DNA from: Kiritimatiellia bacterium
GTDB lineage: Bacteria; Verrucomicrobiota; Kiritimatiellia; SLAD01
Reading direction: 5' to 3'
Assembly (NCBI GenBank): GCA_007130845.1
Contig: SLRP01000203.1
Span: 1 to 38,150 of the forward strand
DNA length: 38,150 bases
Below, piece after piece: positions 33,375 to 38,150 of the stretch; the stretch's first letter is position 1; each line of letters opens with the position of its first letter. Below the pieces are notes generated by a model. It had not been told where the DNA came from. It did no database searches and saw nothing but the letters and a program-made list of their open reading frames with translations. The translations under genes and the position numbers were made by a program.

Positions 33375-33977
33375 ATGGCTATAGCAAAGAAAGTCATTAC
33401 AGATCCACTATCGGACAACAATCCGATCACCATACAGGTGCTGGGCATATGCTCGGCTCTTGCTGTTACGGTACAGATGGATACCGCCTTCGTCATGTCC
33501 CTTGCAGTGATTTCGGTTATTACCCTCTCCAATGCAATAATTTCCGCAATGCGCAACCTGATACCCGGCAAGATACGAATGATTGTAGAGGTCACCGTAA
33601 TTGCTTCACTGGTCGCACTTACGGATCAGTTACTACGGGCGTATTTCTTCGAAATGAGCCGGCAACTCAGCATTTTCGTAGGTCTTATTATTACCAATTG
33701 CATGATAATGGGCCGCGCTGAGGCTTTTGCCACGCAAAATCCGGTAGGGCCATCCTTGATGGACGGACTTGGAAACGGATTGGGCTACAGTGTAATCCTT
33801 CTGCTGGTTGCATCCGGCAGGGAGATATTGGGAAGCGGAACATGGTATCACCTGCAGGTCCTTCCGGAAGCATACTACGGTAACGGACTGGCGGTTCTGG
33901 CCCCGGGCGCATTTCTCATTCTGGGAATAATAATCTGGATTCAGCGTACGATAAGCGGGAATTTCAAGGACGATTAG
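33375..33977 (+). CDS. nqrD: Na+-NQR subunit D
   Basis: A 200-residue membrane subunit with six hydrophobic helices. The two cysteines that, with a pair in NqrE, hold the intramembrane iron centre are visible in LGICSALAVT and in IITNCMIMGRAEAFA. The latter is the strongest family signature. It is followed 18 bases later by nqrE. Confidence 0.96.
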   Translation: MAIAKKVITDPLSDNNPITIQVLGICSALAVTVQMDTAFVMSLAVISVITLSNAIISAMRNLIPGKIRMIVEVTVIASLVALTDQLLRAYFFEMSRQLSIFVGLIITNCMIMGRAEAFATQNPVGPSLMDGLGNGLGYSVILLLVASGREILGSGTWYHLQVLPEAYYGNGLAVLAPGAFLILGIIIWIQRTISGNFKDD

Positions 33978-33995
33978 CGGTAAACGGGAAGCATC

Positions 33996-34610
33996 ATGGA
34001 TCTCATCAACCTTGCAGTAAAGACCATATTCATTGAAAACATCGTGCTGGCATATTTTCTCGGCATGTGTTCGTTTCTTGCATGTTCCAAGAAGATAGAG
34101 ACAGCCACGGGGCTTGGAATGGCGGTGATATGCGTTCTCGGGCTTACCGTGCCTTTCAACTGGTTCATCGAAACCTATTTCCTCATGGAAGGCGCGATGG
34201 CCTGGACTGGAGTACAGGCCTTGGCGGCGCTGGACCTGTCATTCCTGAACCTGTTGAGCTTCATAGCCGTAATAGCCTGCACCGTACAGGTTGTCGAGAT
34301 GGTACTGGACCGGTTCTTCCCGAAGCTTTATCACTCGCTCGGGATCTTTCTTCCCCTGATCACCGTAAACTGCGCAATTCTGGGAGGGTCCCTCTTCATG
34401 GTGGAGCGCCAGTACACTCTGGCCGAATCGGCAGTGTACGGAGTCTCTTCCGGGGCAGGCTTTGCTCTTGCCATAGTCAGCATAGCCGCGCTTCGCAAGA
34501 AGATACGGTATTCGGATATTCCTCCGGGTTTGCAGGGACTGGGCATGACCATGATTCTTACGGGGCTGATGTCGATGGCTTTCATGTGCTTCGCGGGGAT
34601 CGATCTCTAG
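33996..34610 (+). CDS. nqrE: Na+-NQR subunit E
   Basis: A 204-residue six-helix membrane subunit, homologous to NqrD in opposite topology. Cysteines in [11 protein letters not shown] and in [14 protein letters not shown] supply the other half of the iron site. [14 protein letters not shown] and [14 protein letters not shown] are typical NqrE sequence. nqrF begins 18 bases after its stop. Confidence 0.96.
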   Translation: MDLINLAVKTIFIENIVLAYFLGMCSFLACSKKIETATGLGMAVICVLGLTVPFNWFIETYFLMEGAMAWTGVQALAALDLSFLNLLSFIAVIACTVQVVEMVLDRFFPKLYHSLGIFLPLITVNCAILGGSLFMVERQYTLAESAVYGVSSGAGFALAIVSIAALRKKIRYSDIPPGLQGLGMTMILTGLMSMAFMCFAGIDL

Positions 34611-34628
34611 GAGTTCTTTTATTACTCG

Positions 34629-35861
34629 ATGAATCAAATTGTCATAGACGTGATGGTCAGCACGGTGGTGTTTACAGGCATCATCATGCTGCTTGTTGTA
34701 GGACTGGTATTTATATCCAAGAAGTTGTCGCCCGGCGGCGAAGTCTCCATTGACATTAATAAGGGGCAGAAGAACATCAATTCTTCGCCGGGATCCAATC
34801 TTCTTGCAGTGCTAGCCGATAACAAGGTCTTTCTCCCCTCCGCCTGCGGGGGTGGCGGCACATGCGCGCTCTGCAAGTGCACCGTGGATGAAGGCGGCGG
34901 CTCCATACTCCCGACTGAAACCGGCCATATCAACAAACAGGAGGCGCGCAAGGGCGTGCGCCTGGCTTGCCAGGTCAAGGTCAAGAAGGATATGAAGATC
35001 CGTGTGCCCGACGAGGTGCTTGAAATCAAGAAATTCAAGGGCACAGTGCGGTCCAACCATAACGTGGCCACATTCATCAAGGAGTTGATCGTGGATCTGG
35101 AGCCCGGATTCAATCTGGATTTCCAGGCGGGAGGATATATCCAGATAGACATTCCAAAGTTCGACATATCTTTCAAGGACTTCGAGGTTGAAGACAAGTT
35201 TCATGATGATTGGGACAAGCTGGATCTATGGAAACACAAGCTTGTAAACAATGAACCTTGTTTCCGTGCGTATTCCATGGCGAACCATCCGGCTGAAGGC
35301 AACATGGTCATGTTGAATGTGCGCATAGCTACGCCTCCGCCGAACATATCCGACGCCCCTCCAGGTGTGGCGTCTACCTACATTTTCTCATTGAAACCCG
35401 GAGATGAAGTGTGGATGAGCGGTCCATTCGGGGAGTTCTACGCCAAGGATTCCGACAGGGAAATGGTATATATTGGGGGCGGCGCAGGAATGGCCCCGAT
35501 GCGGAGCCATATCTTCGACCTGTTCCGAACCAGGAAAACCAACAGGAAGGTCAGCTACTGGTATGGAGGACGTTCTCTCAGGGAACTTTTCTATCTCGAT
35601 GATTTCAAAGGGATTGAAAAGGATTTCCCAAACTTCTCATTCCATGTAGCCCTGAGTGAACCGCGCGAAGATGATAACTGGGACGGCCCAACGGGCTTCA
35701 TACATACGGTGGTATTCGAAAATTACCTCAAAAATCATCCTGACCCGGACGAAATAGAATATTATCTTTGCGGACCACCCCCGATGATAGCAGCTTGCAA
35801 CAAGATGCTGTATGATCTGGGTGTGGAACAGGAAATGATCGCCTACGACGAGTTCGGTTGA
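34629..35861 (+). CDS. nqrF: Na+-NQR subunit F (NADH dehydrogenase module)
   Basis: A 410-residue subunit that takes electrons from NADH. Order: an N-terminal membrane helix (about 8-31), a 2Fe-2S ferredoxin domain with C73, C79, C82 and C114 ([19 protein letters not shown]), an FAD-binding domain (RAYSMANHP) and an NADH-binding domain ([21 protein letters not shown]). All cofactor motifs are intact. The next gene, apbE, begins 15 bases after the stop. Confidence 0.97.
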   Translation: MNQIVIDVMVSTVVFTGIIMLLVVGLVFISKKLSPGGEVSIDINKGQKNINSSPGSNLLAVLADNKVFLPSACGGGGTCALCKCTVDEGGGSILPTETGHINKQEARKGVRLACQVKVKKDMKIRVPDEVLEIKKFKGTVRSNHNVATFIKELIVDLEPGFNLDFQAGGYIQIDIPKFDISFKDFEVEDKFHDDWDKLDLWKHKLVNNEPCFRAYSMANHPAEGNMVMLNVRIATPPPNISDAPPGVASTYIFSLKPGDEVWMSGPFGEFYAKDSDREMVYIGGGAGMAPMRSHIFDLFRTRKTNRKVSYWYGGRSLRELFYLDDFKGIEKDFPNFSFHVALSEPREDDNWDGPTGFIHTVVFENYLKNHPDPDEIEYYLCGPPPMIAACNKMLYDLGVEQEMIAYDEFG

Positions 35862-35875
35862 TTCCGCGGAGGGCA

Positions 35876-36970
35876 ATGAAAGTAATTCAGCCCAGACCCT
35901 TCCACCCCGGCAAAGCCCTCTTTGTGTTTTCGGTGCTCCTGGCCGTGACCATTTATCACTTCTTTTTTCGTGATACACCGGGACCGGACCATGTTCATTG
36001 GACCGGCAGCACAATGGGAACACACTATGTAATCCGCATAGCCCAATCGCCACTTACACAGAATTCGTTGCGTGAACTGCACTCTGAAATCGAAGCATAT
36101 CTGTTGAAGGCCAACAAGCAGATGTCCACCTATCTCCGGGACAGCGAGATCACTAAGTTCAATCAAAGCAGAACAACGGATCCATTTGAGGTTTCTCCTG
36201 CTTTCGCCGAGGTTACCCGCTATGCTGTAAAACTCTCGGAAATGACCGACGGTGCATTCGACCCCACTATTGATCCCCTGCTGGCCCTTTGGGGGTTCGG
36301 TCCGGACGCAAACATCCGGAGACAATTGCCCGACACAATGGAAATTGAACGTGCCATGGGGCAAACAGGATATGAGCATATAGCAGTACCCGCCGACAAC
36401 CTGATACAAAAACGGATTCCGGAAATAACATTGAACCTCAACGCCATCGCAAAAGGATACGCAGCTGACAGGGTTTCAGAAATACTCAACAGTCATGGAC
36501 TTACCAACCATTATGTCGAATTGGGTGGAGACCTGATTGTATCCGGAAAGAATCACGACGGGAAAAAATGGAGAATAGGAATAGAAATACCCGACCCCGA
36601 CTCCGAACCCGGAACCTCTTTGGCCGGCATTGCGAATATATCGAATGCGGCGGTTGCCGGTTCAGGGGACTATCGCGACGTCTGGACCGGGCCGGATGGA
36701 GAGACATATTCACATATCCTGGATCCCCGCACGGGTGCTCCCGTCAGGCATAACCTCGGGGCCGTAACCGTGATAGCCCCGACCTGCATGAAGGCGGACG
36801 GTATAGCAACGGCCGTCTTCGTCATGGGGCCTGAAGAAGGTGTCCGCTGGATAAATGAACGTGAGAATACTGAAGCCATGTTTATATACCGGAACGACGA
36901 GAACTCATACGGGTATATCTTCAGTGACGGATTCAAGGAAGAGGCGTCATTTGATCAGTTGATCGACTGA
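35876..36970 (+). CDS. apbE: FAD:protein FMN transferase ApbE
   Basis: A 364-residue ApbE-family enzyme that attaches FMN to threonine in SGAT-type motifs, here probably NqrB T216 and NqrC T216. An N-terminal hydrophobic helix (about 14-30) should anchor it on the periplasmic side. Motifs: GSTMGTHYVIRI, ALWGFGP, NLNAIAKGYAADRVSEIL, YVELGGDLIVSG, and HILDPRTGAPV with the later metal site KADGIATAVFVMG. ATG 35876 follows GGAGGG by 2 bases; a TTG at 35858 overlapping nqrF is rejected. Co-location with nqr genes is frequent. Confidence 0.95.
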   Translation: MKVIQPRPFHPGKALFVFSVLLAVTIYHFFFRDTPGPDHVHWTGSTMGTHYVIRIAQSPLTQNSLRELHSEIEAYLLKANKQMSTYLRDSEITKFNQSRTTDPFEVSPAFAEVTRYAVKLSEMTDGAFDPTIDPLLALWGFGPDANIRRQLPDTMEIERAMGQTGYEHIAVPADNLIQKRIPEITLNLNAIAKGYAADRVSEILNSHGLTNHYVELGGDLIVSGKNHDGKKWRIGIEIPDPDSEPGTSLAGIANISNAAVAGSGDYRDVWTGPDGETYSHILDPRTGAPVRHNLGAVTVIAPTCMKADGIATAVFVMGPEEGVRWINERENTEAMFIYRNDENSYGYIFSDGFKEEASFDQLID

Positions 36971-37659
36971 CCGTGCCCTCCGCATAGTTCAACTTTCTAG
37001 ATTCCACTCCTGCACCATAATAGGGAATGCAGTCCCCTACCATGAATTTCACATCGGTACGCCTCACCTTCATGCATCACCGCATTCCTCCTCATAATCG
37101 TAATCATCCTGCCCCTCAACAATACGCTGGATGGCACTTCGTGGACATGATGGACAGAATCGCCGAATATAATCGCCCCAACTTTGGACAGGCCACAGGT
37201 GAAACCTCGAATATAATGCGTATCAAGACAGCCCAGCCATCCGTTTACTTCCCGTATCCCTCCGGGCCGTTAACTGTTATGTCTGTGGAGGCTCTGTCGA
37301 AATTGATTATATACCGCAAGTTTCACGTAAATTCATGCAAGCAATTCATAAGCCTACCGAATTCTCTTGAGTTTTCATGGGTGAAAATATTCTAAAATAA
37401 TCCGGGAACGGGTGATTATGAGCACGATTAAGATCATGATTTTGTAGAATGCAATCAGGATGGCGGCTGGACAGCACGATACCCCGACACCTTGCGCACT
37501 AAACACACATCGCGAAACCTGAGCGGCGGAAATCAAGGTTGCCCGTCGCTATCGTCTATTTTGAGTTAATTCCTACAGAATGGAGGGTACCTACCCTTAT
37601 TGTGCCCAGACGCATGCATGTGATAGGATTCATCGGTAGTATCATGACGTGGAGCATAC
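36971..37659. other. Gene-poor interval without recognised features
   Basis: This 689-base stretch has no convincing gene. The longest frame (37027-37395, 122 codons) looks random in composition and has no family. A short hydrophobic run (AFLLIIVIILPLNNTLDG) occurs in another frame near 37080-37135, possibly a relic. A 14-bp inverted repeat AGGGTA-CC-TACCCT lies at 37584-37597. A terminator for the nqr operon was not seen. Confidence 0.5.
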
Positions 37660-38150
37660 ATGCGCAGAAAAAAAGACAATGTGGACCTAATATGCGATAT
37701 AGCGGAACTGGCCGGACTGTTTGAAAAAAGCAGCAGCCTGGAAGATTTCCTTGATACAGCCACCAACATTATCGCATGGCACATGAAAGCCGCGGTATGC
37801 TCAATCTATCTATATGATGATGAGACGAAGGAAATCATTCTCAGGGCAACACAGGGATTGACCCATTCCGCAATTGGAAACGTACGGCTTAAACTTGGAG
37901 AAGGCCTTACCGGTCTATCCTTGAAGGAGCTCAGGCCTATTTGTGAAGGCCGAGGTTCAGAAAACCCAAACTTTAAATATTTTCCTGATATCCATGAGGA
38001 TAAATATGAAGCCTTTCTTGCCGTCCCAATATTGAGGGGCCTTGCAAGGGTAGGAGTAGTGGTCGTTCAGGATCCGCAGCCGGATTACTTCGATAATAAC
38101 GATGTAAAAGCCTTGCGCGCAATAGCCGGACAGCTTGCAACGACTATTGA
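37660..38150 (+). CDS. GAF-domain protein, probable PtsP-type EI (partial)
   Basis: An open frame of 163 codons that runs off the window. It begins at ATG 37660 with GGAG at 37651-37654. The sequence is a GAF domain of the kind found at the N terminus of nitrogen PTS enzyme I (PtsP): AAVCSIYLYDDETKEIILRA, then TQGLTHSAIGNVRLKLGEGL, then FLAVPILRGLARVGVVVVQD. PtsP starts a phosphate relay from phosphoenolpyruvate. Only the GAF part is visible, so another GAF-led protein, such as a kinase or a diguanylate cyclase, is possible. The phosphohistidine and PEP-binding regions would lie beyond 38150. Confidence 0.68.
   Translation, partial: MRRKKDNVDLICDIAELAGLFEKSSSLEDFLDTATNIIAWHMKAAVCSIYLYDDETKEIILRATQGLTHSAIGNVRLKLGEGLTGLSLKELRPICEGRGSENPNFKYFPDIHEDKYEAFLAVPILRGLARVGVVVVQDPQPDYFDNNDVKALRAIAGQLATTI

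Noticed and set aside
37027-37395. 122-codon hypothetical gene
   Set aside because: No ribosome site, no family and no plausible protein composition were seen.

Overview
The window reads as chromosomal DNA of a Gram-negative-type bacterium with sodium-based energetics: a complete Na+-translocating NADH:quinone oxidoreductase operon (nqrABCDEF with the flavinyltransferase apbE), a sodium:solute symporter, an outer-membrane-like beta-barrel protein and periplasmic proteins. The mix of GYF_2 and zinc-ribbon membrane proteins, the NAD-type isocitrate dehydrogenase, the SWIM-SNF2 helicase and the tail of an integron-type integrase suggests the PVC superphylum (Kiritimatiellota, Lentisphaerota or Verrucomicrobiota). 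That placement is inference from family content, not a phylogeny.

Layout. 1-93: 3' end of a tyrosine recombinase of integron-integrase type with a stop before its conserved tail, then tRNA-Gly(TCC) on the minus strand. 340-5217: a cytosolic hybrid histidine kinase, divergent from a cystathionine beta-synthase and cystathionine gamma-lyase pair (reverse transsulfuration). 5188-5761: a 480-bp insertion carrying inverted arrays of a 14-bp repeat, bounded by two copies of the overlapping 3' ends of its neighbours. 5726-10602: tsaD and a CtpA-type protease (minus), a YugP-type metallopeptidase, cutA, a GYF_2 membrane protein and a beta-barrel protein. 10755-12653: an ECF sigma factor, a membrane protein (probable anti-sigma factor) and a secreted charged helical protein, apparently one operon.

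12703-20232: rsfS-nadD (minus), enolase with a hairpin after it, a PutP-like symporter, a 53-residue zinc-ribbon ORF and a SWIM-SNF2 helicase (minus). 20386-24228: an isocitrate dehydrogenase, then a two-gene unit (zinc-ribbon membrane protein overlapping a hybrid kinase whose ATP-binding boxes are lost) behind a promoter with a 20-bp spacer holding a perfect palindrome. 24244-26861: strong promoter, tRNA-Val(GAC), thrS without a TGS domain, and infC starting at ATC. 26963-29737: gpmI (minus), a small ORF and a polyprenyl diphosphate synthase. 29787-36970: nqrABCDEF-apbE. 36971-37659: no recognisable gene. 37660 to the end: the GAF-domain start of a probable PtsP-type protein.

Most genes are core functions (glycolysis, translation, tRNA modification, NAD and sulfur amino-acid metabolism, respiration). 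The least ordinary parts are the repeat insertion between the transsulfuration genes and tsaD, the three-gene sigma-factor unit, and the pseudokinase-like hybrid kinase with its MerR-like promoter.
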